The notes under the pieces were generated by a model. The model did not search any database. It saw only the letters and a list, made by a program, of their open reading frames with translations, and was not told where the DNA came from. Shown piece after piece: positions 14,962 through 23,116 of a DNA stretch of 64,000 nucleotides. The position numbers and the translations under genes were made by a program. This stretch comes from Nonomuraea solani. GTDB taxonomy: Bacteria; Actinomycetota; Actinomycetes; Streptosporangiales; Streptosporangiaceae. Each line of letters opens with the position of its first letter. Within the stretch, counting starts at the first letter, position 1. The stretch spans positions 799,620-863,619 of the forward strand of contig NZ_FNVT01000002.1 in assembly GCF_900108335.1 (NCBI RefSeq), given 5' to 3'.

Positions 14962-15876
14962 ATGAAGCTGCGGATCTTCACCGAGCCCCAGCAGGGCGCG
15001 ACCTACGACGACCTGCTCACCGTCGCCCAGGCCACCGAACGCCTGGGTTTTGATGCCTTCTTCCGTTCTGACCACTACCAGCGCATCGGCGCCGGCGACC
15101 CCGGTCCCGGCTCGACCGACGCGTGGATCACCCTCGCCGGCCTGGCCAGGGAGACCTCGCGGATCCGGCTCGGCACGCTGGTGACGCCCGCCACGTTCCG
15201 GCTGCCCGGGCCGCTGGCGATCAGCGTGGCGCAGGTCGACCAGATGAGCGGCGGCCGCGTCGAGCTGGGCTTCGGCACCGGCTGGTTCGACACGGAGCAC
15301 TCCGCGTACGGCGTCCCGTTCCCGCCCACGGGCGAGCGGTTCGGCCGGTTCGAGGAGCAGCTTGAGATCATCACGGGATTGTGGACCGCGGACAAGGACT
15401 ACTCCTTCGAAGGCCGCTACTACCGGCTGGCCGACTCCCCCGCGCTGCCCAAGCCGGCCCAGCGGCCCAAGCCGCCGATCATCATCGGCGGTGTCGGGGC
15501 CAAGCGCACGCCGAGGCTCGCGGCGACGTACGCGGACGAGTACAACGTGCCGTTCCACACGCCGGACGACACGGAGCAGGCGTTCGGCCGGGTGCGGCAG
15601 GCGTGCGAGGAGACCGGGCGCACCGTGCGGCTGTCGGCGGCGCAGACGACCGTCGTGGGGCGTGACCGGGCGGAGGTCGAGCGGCGCGCGGCCGCCATCG
15701 ACCAGAACCCCGACAACCTGCGGGTGGGCGGCCTGGCAGGAACCCCGGCCGAGGTGCTGGACAAGCTCGGGAAGTTCGCCGAGATGGGCGCGGAGACGGT
15801 CTACCTGCAGATCATGGACCTGTCCGACCTGGAGCACCTGGAGCTGATCGCGGCCGAGGTGCTGCCCCACGTGTAG
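14962..15876 (+). CDS. LLM-class F420-dependent oxidoreductase
   Basis: Luciferase-like TIM-barrel enzyme, 304 aa, of the F420-dependent subgroup. Visible features are the N-terminal strand MKLRIFTEP, the FDAFFRSDHY segment, RIRLGTLVTP, VELGFGTGWFDTEH, and PIIIGGVGAKRTPRLAATYADEYN, which contributes to the cofactor phosphate pocket. Such enzymes move hydride between F420 and diverse substrates, and the substrate cannot be read from sequence. The start ATG 14962 is preferred to upstream frames because it begins at the first barrel strand. The next gene, hen1, begins 45 bases downstream. Confidence 0.88.
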   Translation: MKLRIFTEPQQGATYDDLLTVAQATERLGFDAFFRSDHYQRIGAGDPGPGSTDAWITLAGLARETSRIRLGTLVTPATFRLPGPLAISVAQVDQMSGGRVELGFGTGWFDTEHSAYGVPFPPTGERFGRFEEQLEIITGLWTADKDYSFEGRYYRLADSPALPKPAQRPKPPIIIGGVGAKRTPRLAATYADEYNVPFHTPDDTEQAFGRVRQACEETGRTVRLSAAQTTVVGRDRAEVERRAAAIDQNPDNLRVGGLAGTPAEVLDKLGKFAEMGAETVYLQIMDLSDLEHLELIAAEVLPHV

Positions 15877-15921
15877 GTAATCGATTGGCGATGCTTCGTC
15901 GGGTTACGGCAGACTTGGCCC

Positions 15922-17415
15922 GTGCTGCTGACGATCACGACCACCGCGACGCCCGCCACCGACCTGGGCTTTCTCCTGCACAAGCATCCCGAGCGCGTGC
16001 AGGAGTTCACTCAGTCGTTCGGGACGGCCACGGTGTTCTATCCCGAGGCGGGCGAGGAGCGCTGCACGGCGGCGCTCATGCTCGAAGTCGACCCGATCGC
16101 CCTGGTCAGGTCGCGGGGCAAGAACTCGCCCGACTTCAGCCTGTCGCAGTACGTCAACGACCGCCCCTACGCCGCCTCCTCGCTGCTGGCCGTGGCGCTG
16201 GCCGACGTGTTCCGCACGGCGCGGACGGGCCGCTGCAAGGCCCGTCCCGAGCTGGCCGGCACGCCGCTGCCGCTGGAGCTGCTGCTGCCGGCGCTACCCT
16301 GCCGGGGTGGCCCCGACCTGGCGCGGCGGCTGTTCGAGCCGCTCGGCTGGGAGGTGGACGCGCGGCCGGTGCCGCTCGACGAGGGCTTTCCCGAGTGGGG
16401 CGAGTCGCGCTATGTCCGGCTCGTCCTGCGGGGCACGCGCCGCCTGGCCGACGCGCTCAACCACCTGTACGTGCTGCTGCCGGTGCTCGACGACGGCAAG
16501 CACTATTGGATCGCTCCCGACGAGGTCGACAAGCTGATCCGGGCGGGTGAGGGCTGGCTGCACGGGCATCCGGAGCGCAGCCTGATCACCCGGCGTTATC
16601 TGGGGCGGCGGTGGGCGCTGGCCCGTACCGCGCTGGCCCGGCTGGCCGAGCTGGGCGACGAGACCGAGGAGCAGTTGGAGCCCGCGGTCGAGGAGGAGGC
16701 CCCCGCCGAGACGACCGCCGCCGACGAGGCCGCCGCGGCCGAGGCGGAGGCTCAGGGCGAGGCGGCCGGGGAGGCGCAGGCCGAAGGCCAGGGCGAGGAG
16801 CAGAAGCCGAAGCCCCTGAACATCCGGCGGCGCGAGGCCGTGCTGGCCACGCTGGAGGAGCTGGGCGCGGCCAGCGTGATCGACCTGGGCTGCGGCCAGG
16901 GCGAGCTGGTCGGCGCGCTGCTGTCCCGGCCCAGGTTCGCCAAGGTCGGCGGCATGGACGTGTCGCCGATGGCGCTCACCATCGCCGCCCGCAAGCTGCG
17001 CCTGGAGCGCATGCCCGACGCCAAGCGCGCCCGGCTCACCCTGTTCCAGGGCGCGCTCACCTACACCGACAAGAGGCTGTCCGGCTACGACGCCGCCGTC
17101 CTCATGGAGGTGATCGAGCACGTCGACCCGCCCCGCCTGGCCGCGCTCGAACACGTCGTGTTCGGCCACGCCAAGCCGCAGTACGTCGTGGTCACCACCC
17201 CCAACATCGAGCACAACGTCCGCTACGAGTTCCTGACCGGCCTGCGCCACCCCGACCACCGCTTCGAGTGGACCAGGGCCGAGTTCACCGCCTGGGCCGC
17301 CCAGGTCGCCGCCCGTTACGGCTACCAGGTCGCCTTCACCCCGGTCGGCGACGACGACCCCGAGGTCGGCCCGCCCACCCAGATGGGAGTGTTCACCCGT
17401 GATCAGCGTTCCTGA
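15922..17415 (+). CDS. hen1: Bacterial Hen1: 3'-terminal RNA ribose 2'-O-methyltransferase
   Basis: The 497-residue protein has two parts. The N-terminal bacterial Hen1 domain (about residues 1-245; LLTITTTATPATDLGFLLHKHP, RCTAALMLEVDPIALVR) is known to activate the ligase of Pnkp. The C-terminal methyltransferase (about 305-495) has SAM motif VIDLGCGQGELV and the metal-binding set EVIEHVDPPRL, TTPNIEHN and HPDHRFEW. Between them lies an Ala/Glu/Gln-rich linker of about 55 residues (around 245-300). Hen1 marks the 3' end at an RNA break before sealing, which protects against recurrent cleavage by ribotoxins. The start is GTG 15922. The gene overlaps pnkp by 17 bases. Confidence 0.95.
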   Translation: MLLTITTTATPATDLGFLLHKHPERVQEFTQSFGTATVFYPEAGEERCTAALMLEVDPIALVRSRGKNSPDFSLSQYVNDRPYAASSLLAVALADVFRTARTGRCKARPELAGTPLPLELLLPALPCRGGPDLARRLFEPLGWEVDARPVPLDEGFPEWGESRYVRLVLRGTRRLADALNHLYVLLPVLDDGKHYWIAPDEVDKLIRAGEGWLHGHPERSLITRRYLGRRWALARTALARLAELGDETEEQLEPAVEEEAPAETTAADEAAAAEAEAQGEAAGEAQAEGQGEEQKPKPLNIRRREAVLATLEELGAASVIDLGCGQGELVGALLSRPRFAKVGGMDVSPMALTIAARKLRLERMPDAKRARLTLFQGALTYTDKRLSGYDAAVLMEVIEHVDPPRLAALEHVVFGHAKPQYVVVTTPNIEHNVRYEFLTGLRHPDHRFEWTRAEFTAWAAQVAARYGYQVAFTPVGDDDPEVGPPTQMGVFTRDQRS

Positions 17416-19861
17416 GCTCTCCCTCGTGGTGCTCGTCGGCGTGTCCGGCAGCGGCAAGTCCACGTTCGCTCGCAAGCACTTCAAGCCCACGCAGGTCATC
17501 TCCTCCGACTACTGCCGCGGCCTGGTCTCCGACGACGAGACCGACCAGTCGGCCACCCCGGCGGCCTTCGACCTGCTGCACCACATCGTCGGCGTGCGCC
17601 TGGCCAGGGGCCTGTTCACCGTGGTCGACGCCACCAACGTCCAGTACGCCGCCCGCAAGTCCCTGATCGACCTGGCCAGGAAGCACGACGTGCTGGCCGA
17701 CGCCATCGTCATCGACGTGCCGGAGGAGGTGGCCATCGAGCGCAACGCCGTCCGCCCCGACCGGGACTTCGGCCCCGGCGTGGTGATCAGGCAGCGCAAG
17801 GACCTGCGCCGCTCGCTCGGGAAGATCTCGCGCGACGGCTTCCGCCGGGTGCACGTCCTGCGTGGCCTGGACGAGGTCGAGAACGCCGAGATCACCTACG
17901 ACAAGGCGTGGTCGGACAAGACCGAGCTGACGGGCCCGTTCGACATCATCGGCGACGTGCACGGCTGCCGCGCGGAGCTGGAGACGCTGCTGCGCGAGCT
18001 CGGCTGGGAGGGGCTGCGGCACCCCGAGGGCCGTACCGCCGTGTTCGTCGGCGACCTGGTGGACCGCGGGCCCGACACGCCGGGCGTGCTGCGCCTGGTC
18101 ATGGAGATGGTCGAGGCGGGCACCGCCGTCTGTGTGGCCGGCAACCACGAGCAGAAGCTGGTGCGGGCGCTCAACGGCCGCAACGTCAAGGTCGCGCACG
18201 GCCTGCGGGAGTCGCTGGACCAGCTCGCCGCGGAGCCGGCCGAGTTCGTGGAGCGGGCCAGGACGTTCATGGACGGCCTGCTCAGCCACTACCGGCTGGA
18301 CGGCGGCCGGCTGGTCGTCGCGCACGCGGGACTCAAGGAGGCCTACCACGGCCGCGCCTCGGGCCGGGTGCGCTCCTTCGCCCTCTACGGCGACACGACC
18401 GGCGAGACCGACGAGTACGGCCTGCCGGTCCGCTACCCGTGGGCCGACGACTACCGCGGCCGCGCCATGGTCGTCTACGGCCACACCCCCACCATCAGGC
18501 CGGAATGGGTCAACAACACGATCTGCCTGGACACCGGCGTCGTCTTCGGCGGCCACCTGACCGCGCTGCGCTACCCGGAGCGCCAGATCGTCCAGGTTCC
18601 CGCGGAGAAGGTCTGGTACGAGCCCGCCAAGCCGCTCGGCGACGCCACCACCCGCGACCCCGGCCTGCTCGACATCGGCGACGTGATCGGCACCCGCCAC
18701 GTCGAGACCAGGTTCGGGACCAGGGTCAAGGTGATGGAGGAGAACGCGGCCGCCGCGCTGGAGGTCATGAGCCGGTTCGCGGTGGACCCGCACTGGCTGG
18801 TCTACCTGCCGCCGACGATGGCCCCGCCGGAGACCTCGAAGCTCGACGGCTACCTGGAGCACCCGCACGAGGCGTTCGAGGAGTTCGCCGCGGCCGGGGT
18901 GCGCGAGGTCGTGTGCGAGGAGAAGCACATGGGCTCGCGGGCCGTCGCCGTGCTGGCCAGGACGCCGGAGGTGGCCGCGGCCAGGTTCGGGGTGGGCGAC
19001 GGCAGCGCGGGCGCGATCTTCACGCGCACGGGCCGGCCGTTCTTCGACGACACCGCGCCGCTGGTCGACCGGCTGCGCGAGGCGTGCGAGCCGCTCTGGG
19101 CCGAGCTCGACTCCGAGTGGGTGGTGCTCGACTGCGAGCTGCTGCCCTGGTCGGCGAAGGCGGGCGAACTCATCAAGTCGCAGTACGCCTCCGTCGGGGC
19201 GGCGGCCCGCGCCGCGCTGCCCGAAGCGGTCTCGGCCCTTGAAGCGGCGGCCGGGCGCGGGCTGGGTGTGAGCGGTCTGCTCGACCGCACCCGGCGCCGC
19301 TCCGACAACGCTGCCCTTTTCCGCGACGCTTACGCACGATACTGCTGGCCGGTCGACGGCCTGGAGGGCATCCGGGTCGCTCCGTTCCAGATCCTGGCCG
19401 CCGAGGGGCGGGCCACGGCGCTGGAGCCGCACGCCTGGCACCTGTCCACGCTGGCGCTGCTCGACTCGCCGCTGATCACCGCGACCCGGCACGTCTTCGT
19501 CGACCTGGACTCGCCCGAGTCCAGGGCCGCGGCGACCGCGTGGTGGGAGTCGATGACGGCGGCCGGCGGGGAGGGCATGGTGGTCAAGCCCGCCGCGTAC
19601 GCGCCCGGCCGGGTGCAGCCCGGGGTCAAGGTGCGCGGGCGCGAATACCTGCGCATCATCTACGGCCCCGACTACACCGAGTCCCTCGACGTGCTGCGCC
19701 GGCGCTTCCTCGGTAAGAAGCGCTCGATGGCGCTGCGCGAATACGCGCTCGGCCTGGAGGCGCTGTCGCGGCTGGCGGACGGCGAGGCGGGCTGGCGGGT
19801 GCACGAGCCGGTCTTCGCCGTGCTGGCCCTGGAGTCGGAGCCGGTGGATCCCCGGCTCTGA
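17399..19861 (+). CDS. pnkp: Pnkp: polynucleotide kinase-phosphatase-ligase for RNA repair
   Basis: This 820-residue trifunctional repair enzyme has a kinase domain with P-loop GVSGSGKST (residues 14-22), then a metallophosphatase with GDVHG, GDLVDRG, GNHEQK, VVAHAGL and VYGHTPT, and a ligase/adenylyltransferase whose nucleotidyl Lys lies in EEKHMGSR (about residue 509). The kinase and phosphatase heal 5'-OH and 2',3'-cyclic phosphate ends; the ligase seals only with Hen1, whose gene overlaps this one. Start GTG 17399 lies within hen1 and gives a normal N-terminus one strand before the P-loop. No toxin gene or RtcB is seen next to it. Confidence 0.95.
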   Translation: MISVPELSLVVLVGVSGSGKSTFARKHFKPTQVISSDYCRGLVSDDETDQSATPAAFDLLHHIVGVRLARGLFTVVDATNVQYAARKSLIDLARKHDVLADAIVIDVPEEVAIERNAVRPDRDFGPGVVIRQRKDLRRSLGKISRDGFRRVHVLRGLDEVENAEITYDKAWSDKTELTGPFDIIGDVHGCRAELETLLRELGWEGLRHPEGRTAVFVGDLVDRGPDTPGVLRLVMEMVEAGTAVCVAGNHEQKLVRALNGRNVKVAHGLRESLDQLAAEPAEFVERARTFMDGLLSHYRLDGGRLVVAHAGLKEAYHGRASGRVRSFALYGDTTGETDEYGLPVRYPWADDYRGRAMVVYGHTPTIRPEWVNNTICLDTGVVFGGHLTALRYPERQIVQVPAEKVWYEPAKPLGDATTRDPGLLDIGDVIGTRHVETRFGTRVKVMEENAAAALEVMSRFAVDPHWLVYLPPTMAPPETSKLDGYLEHPHEAFEEFAAAGVREVVCEEKHMGSRAVAVLARTPEVAAARFGVGDGSAGAIFTRTGRPFFDDTAPLVDRLREACEPLWAELDSEWVVLDCELLPWSAKAGELIKSQYASVGAAARAALPEAVSALEAAAGRGLGVSGLLDRTRRRSDNAALFRDAYARYCWPVDGLEGIRVAPFQILAAEGRATALEPHAWHLSTLALLDSPLITATRHVFVDLDSPESRAAATAWWESMTAAGGEGMVVKPAAYAPGRVQPGVKVRGREYLRIIYGPDYTESLDVLRRRFLGKKRSMALREYALGLEALSRLADGEAGWRVHEPVFAVLALESEPVDPRL

Positions 19862-19920
19862 CCGGGGAATACGTGGGTGACCTGCGGGTAGCTTTTCCCG
19901 ATCTCGGGGGAAGGACCCGC

Positions 19921-21321
19921 ATGGCTACTCAATACACCCATCATGAGCATCTGGGCCACGTCGTGTTCATCACGGCGGCGGCCGCCATCGGCGGGTTCCT
20001 GTTCGGATACGACAGCTCCGTCATCAACGGCGCGGTGGTCGGGATCCAGAAGCACTTCCAGGTGGGCTCGTTCGAGACCGGGTTCGTGGTGGCCATCGCG
20101 CTGCTGGGCTCCGCCCTGGGGGCCTGGGCGGGCGGGGGGCTGGCGGATCGGTGGGGGCGTACCCGGTCGATGCAGGTCGCGGCGCTGCTGTTCGCGGTCA
20201 GCTCGATCGGGCAGATGTTGCCGTTCGCGATCTGGGACCTGGCGTTCTGGCGGGTGGTGGCGGGCTTCGCCATCGGCATGGCGTCGGTGCTCGGGCCCGC
20301 GTACATCGCCGAGGTGGCCCCGCCCGCCTACCGGGGGCGGCTGGGCTCGTTCCAGCAGTTGGCCATCGTGCTCGGCATCGCGGTCTCGCAGCTCGTCAAC
20401 TATGTGATCGCGCGGCTGGCCGGCGGCGACGTGAACAACGTGCTGTGGGGGCTGGAGGCGTGGCAGTGGATGCTGGGCGCCTGTGTCGTGCCAGCGCTGC
20501 TCTATCTGCTCTTCGCCTCGAACATCCCCGAGTCGCCCCGCTACCTGATCATGTCGGGGAAGACCAGGCGGGCGCGTGAGGTGCTGGTCGAGGTCGAGGG
20601 TGACGACGTGGACCTCGACACCCGCATCGCGGAGATCCAGCACGTGCTGCGCACCGAGCGCGTGCCGGGACTGAAGGACCTGCGCGGGCCCCGGCTGGGG
20701 CTGCTGCCGATCGTGTGGATCGGCATCGTGCTCTCGGTCTTCCAGCAGTTCGTGGGCATCAACGTGATCTTCTACTACTCGTCGGTGCTGTGGCAGTCGG
20801 TCGGCATCAACCAGAGCGACTCCCTGCTGATCAGCTTCTCCAGCTCGATCATCAACATCATCGGTACGTTCGTCGCGATCTCGCTGGTGGACCGGATCGG
20901 CCGCCGGCCGCTGCTCCTGATCGGCTCCGCCGGTATGGCGATCTCGCTGGCCACCGCGGCGTGGGCGTTCAGCGCGGCCGGGGGCGCGGGCGAGTCGGTC
21001 ACGCTGCCCGACCCGCAGGGCCCGATCGCGCTCGTCGCGGCCAACGTGTTCGTGTTCTTCTTCGCGATGTCATGGGGCGTGGTGGTCTGGGTGCTGCTGG
21101 GGGAGATCTTCCCGAACCGCATCCGCGCCGCCGCCCTGGGCGTGGCCGCGGCGGCCCAGTGGATCGCGAACTGGGCGATCACGGTGTCGTTCCCGGCGCT
21201 GGCGGAGTGGAACCTGCCGCTCACCTACGCCATGTACGCCTTCTTCGCCCTGCTGTCGTTCCTCTTCGTGGCCAGGTGGGTCAGGGAGACCAAGGGCCGC
21301 AAACTCGAAGAGATGGGCTAA
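19921..21321 (+). CDS. glcP: GlcP-like MFS glucose (sugar) permease
   Basis: Twelve-span sugar porter of the major facilitator superfamily, 466 aa. It matches my memory of the Streptomyces coelicolor glucose permease GlcP along most of its length: HLGHVVFITAAAAIGGFLFG, GYDSSVINGAVVG, LADRWGRTRSMQ, PPAYRGRLGSFQQ, PESPRYLI, FQQFVGINVIFYYSS, VDRIGRRPLLLIG and ETKGRKLEEMG. Glucose/proton symport is the likely role. ATG 19921 is chosen because GGGGAAGGA precedes it; a GTG 48 bases upstream is in frame but lacks support. It lies 59 bases after pnkp and may have its own promoter. Confidence 0.88.
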   Translation: MATQYTHHEHLGHVVFITAAAAIGGFLFGYDSSVINGAVVGIQKHFQVGSFETGFVVAIALLGSALGAWAGGGLADRWGRTRSMQVAALLFAVSSIGQMLPFAIWDLAFWRVVAGFAIGMASVLGPAYIAEVAPPAYRGRLGSFQQLAIVLGIAVSQLVNYVIARLAGGDVNNVLWGLEAWQWMLGACVVPALLYLLFASNIPESPRYLIMSGKTRRAREVLVEVEGDDVDLDTRIAEIQHVLRTERVPGLKDLRGPRLGLLPIVWIGIVLSVFQQFVGINVIFYYSSVLWQSVGINQSDSLLISFSSSIINIIGTFVAISLVDRIGRRPLLLIGSAGMAISLATAAWAFSAAGGAGESVTLPDPQGPIALVAANVFVFFFAMSWGVVVWVLLGEIFPNRIRAAALGVAAAAQWIANWAITVSFPALAEWNLPLTYAMYAFFALLSFLFVARWVRETKGRKLEEMG

Positions 21322-21331
21322 TCTCCGGCAC

Positions 21332-21829
21332 GTGCTCGACGACGTTATCGGTCCCTCGCTCGACGTGCTGTTCTGCGGCATCAACCCCGGCCTCATGTCC
21401 GAGGCCACCGGACACCACTTCGCCCGGCCAGGCAACCGCTTCTGGCCGGCGCTGCACCTGTCCGGCTTCACCCCGCGCCTTCTCACGCCTGCCGAGCAGC
21501 ACCTGCTCCCCTCGTACGGCCTGGGGATCACGAACATCGTGCCCCGGCCCAGCGCCAAGGCGTCGGAGCTGAGCCGGCAGGAGCTGGTCGAGGGTGGCGC
21601 GGAGCTGGCCGCGCGGGTGGCGGCGGCCGGCCCTCGGGTGCTGGCCGTGCTGGGCGTGTCCGCGTACCGCACGGCCTTCGAACGGCCCAAGGCCCGGATC
21701 GGGCCCCGGGAGGAGCGGGTGGGTGGGGCCAGGGTCTGGGTGCTGCCCAACCCCAGCGGGCTGAACGCCCATTGGACCCTGGCCACCATCGCCGCCGAGC
21801 TGAGCCGCCTGCGCGCCTCTCTCGACTAG
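21332..21829 (+). CDS. mug: Mug: G/U mismatch-specific uracil-DNA glycosylase
   Basis: DNA repair enzyme of 165 aa that excises uracil or thymine mispaired with guanine. Motif 1 is FCGINPGLMS with the catalytic Asn, then the ARPGNRFWPALHLSGF segment, LGITNIVPRPS, and motif 2 LPNPSGLNAHW at the C-terminus, which enters the DNA minor groove. Length is normal for the family. It starts at GTG 21332, ten bases after the permease stop, and ends seven bases before the convergent CAP-domain gene. Confidence 0.92.
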   Translation: MLDDVIGPSLDVLFCGINPGLMSEATGHHFARPGNRFWPALHLSGFTPRLLTPAEQHLLPSYGLGITNIVPRPSAKASELSRQELVEGGAELAARVAAAGPRVLAVLGVSAYRTAFERPKARIGPREERVGGARVWVLPNPSGLNAHWTLATIAAELSRLRASLD

Positions 21830-21836
21830 GGCGCCG

Positions 21837-22772
21837 TTACTTCGCGGCGAAGTTCTGGGTCCAGAGGATCTGGCCCTGGGAGTTCTTGGCCGCGCCGACG
21901 CCGATCAGGTTGTACTTGCAGTTCATGATGTTGGCCTTGTGGCCGGAGCTGTTCATCCAGGACGACATTACCGAGGCGGGGGTCGTCTGGCCCTTGGCGA
22001 TGTTCTCGGCCCAGCCGGAGCCACCGGTGAACCCGGCCTCCCGGATGCGGTCCATGAAGCTGCGGCCGTCCTTCGAGGTGTGGCTGAAGTAGTTCTGCTT
22101 CGCCATGTCGGAGGAATGGCCGAAGGCGGCCTGGCGGAGTTGCGGGTCGTGCTTGAGGGGCGCGCAGCCGCCCTTCGCGCGCTCGGCGTTGGTCAGGCGG
22201 ACGACCTCGTTCTCCTCGGCCGTGCCCACCGAGCCGGACGACGGCGGCGTGCTGGGCGCCGGGGTGGGGGGCTTCGTCACCGTGGGCGGCGTGCTGGGCC
22301 GCGTGGTGGGACGCGTGGTGGGGCGCGTCGTGGGCGTCGCCGTGGGGGTGGCCGTGGGCGGCGGGGCCGTGGGGGTGACCGTGGGCCGGCCGCCGGTGCC
22401 CGGGGTGCAGGTCAGCTTGGCGGCCTTGGTCTTGACGGGCCGGCCGCGGTAGTCGGTGGCGACCGCGTAGTAGGTGCCCGGCGCGCACGGGATCGCCAGG
22501 GAGACGGTGCCGTTCCTGCTGGCGCCGCTCTTGACGACCGGGTCGGCGCCGGGGACGGCGCGCTTGATGCGGATGCGCAGCAGAGCGGAAGAGGAGCAGC
22601 CACGACGGGTGGCGGAAGATTCGATCTTTAACGTGTCGCCGACGGCGGGCTGGGCCACGGTCAAGCGGCACCTTGCCGCCTCCGTCGCCGCGGCAGCCTG
22701 CGCCGTGCTTACGGGCGCGGCGATCGCTGCCAGGCTGACGGCTGCGGCGAGTACCCCAAGGGGTCTACGCAT
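21837..22772 (-). CDS. Secreted CAP (SCP/PR-1) domain protein
   Basis: The 311-residue exported protein has a signal peptide (VLAAAVSLAAIAAPVSTAQA), an N-terminal all-beta region with paired cysteines (about 35-125), a Pro/Thr linker made of TPTA and TRPT repeats (about 130-185), and a C-terminal CAP domain. CAP hallmarks are NAERAKGGCAPL, FGHSSDMAKQNYFSH, GWAENIA and SSGHKANIMN. The His/Glu/His cleft set is present. CAP proteins are abundant in actinomycete secretomes and mostly of unknown function. Start ATG 22772 has GGAGGAAA upstream, and the 15 residues of frame before it lack that signal. Confidence 0.88.
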   Translation of the reverse strand: MRRPLGVLAAAVSLAAIAAPVSTAQAAAATEAARCRLTVAQPAVGDTLKIESSATRRGCSSSALLRIRIKRAVPGADPVVKSGASRNGTVSLAIPCAPGTYYAVATDYRGRPVKTKAAKLTCTPGTGGRPTVTPTAPPPTATPTATPTTRPTTRPTTRPSTPPTVTKPPTPAPSTPPSSGSVGTAEENEVVRLTNAERAKGGCAPLKHDPQLRQAAFGHSSDMAKQNYFSHTSKDGRSFMDRIREAGFTGGSGWAENIAKGQTTPASVMSSWMNSSGHKANIMNCKYNLIGVGAAKNSQGQILWTQNFAAK

Positions 22773-22934
22773 AGGGGGTTTCCTCCAGTTGCGGTAGACG
22801 CTGGATGCGCACCGCATTCTGTCGGGACCGATACTGATTTGTCATCAAAATCGGGACATTCCCCTAAAGCGAATGTAAACCCGAGTGACCCCTGGGGCGT
22901 CAGAGCACCTCCGCCGCGAAGGACCGAAACGGGC

Positions 22935-23105
22935 TCACAGCATCCCGGCCGGCCCCATCACCAGCACCGCGACCATGACCACGAGCACCACGACCAGGCC
23001 GGCGAACCGGGCCCGCCGCATCGCCAGCGCGAGAGCCCGCTTGTTCCGTGTCGCCACGCGCACCGCCCGGTCCGCCCGTAACCGGGCGATCTCCCTGCGA
23101 TCCAC
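22935..23105 (-). CDS. Small single-span membrane protein
   Basis: A 56-residue product starts at GTG 23105, which lies 11 bases after the stop of the upstream RNA methyltransferase gene with AGGGG before it. It has a basic N-terminal half (REIARLRADRAVRVATRNKR) and one C-terminal transmembrane helix (FAGLVVVLVVMVAVLVMGP), an N-in arrangement. No family is recognised. Support comes from the close operon spacing and the clean basic-then-hydrophobic design. Confidence 0.5.
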   Translation of the reverse strand: MDRREIARLRADRAVRVATRNKRALALAMRRARFAGLVVVLVVMVAVLVMGPAGML

Positions 23106-23116
23106 GTCCGCCCCTG

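Noticed and set aside
17393..19804. 803-codon leftward frame opposite pnkp
   Set aside because: A shadow of the pnkp third-position GC bias; pnkp carries every expected catalytic motif.
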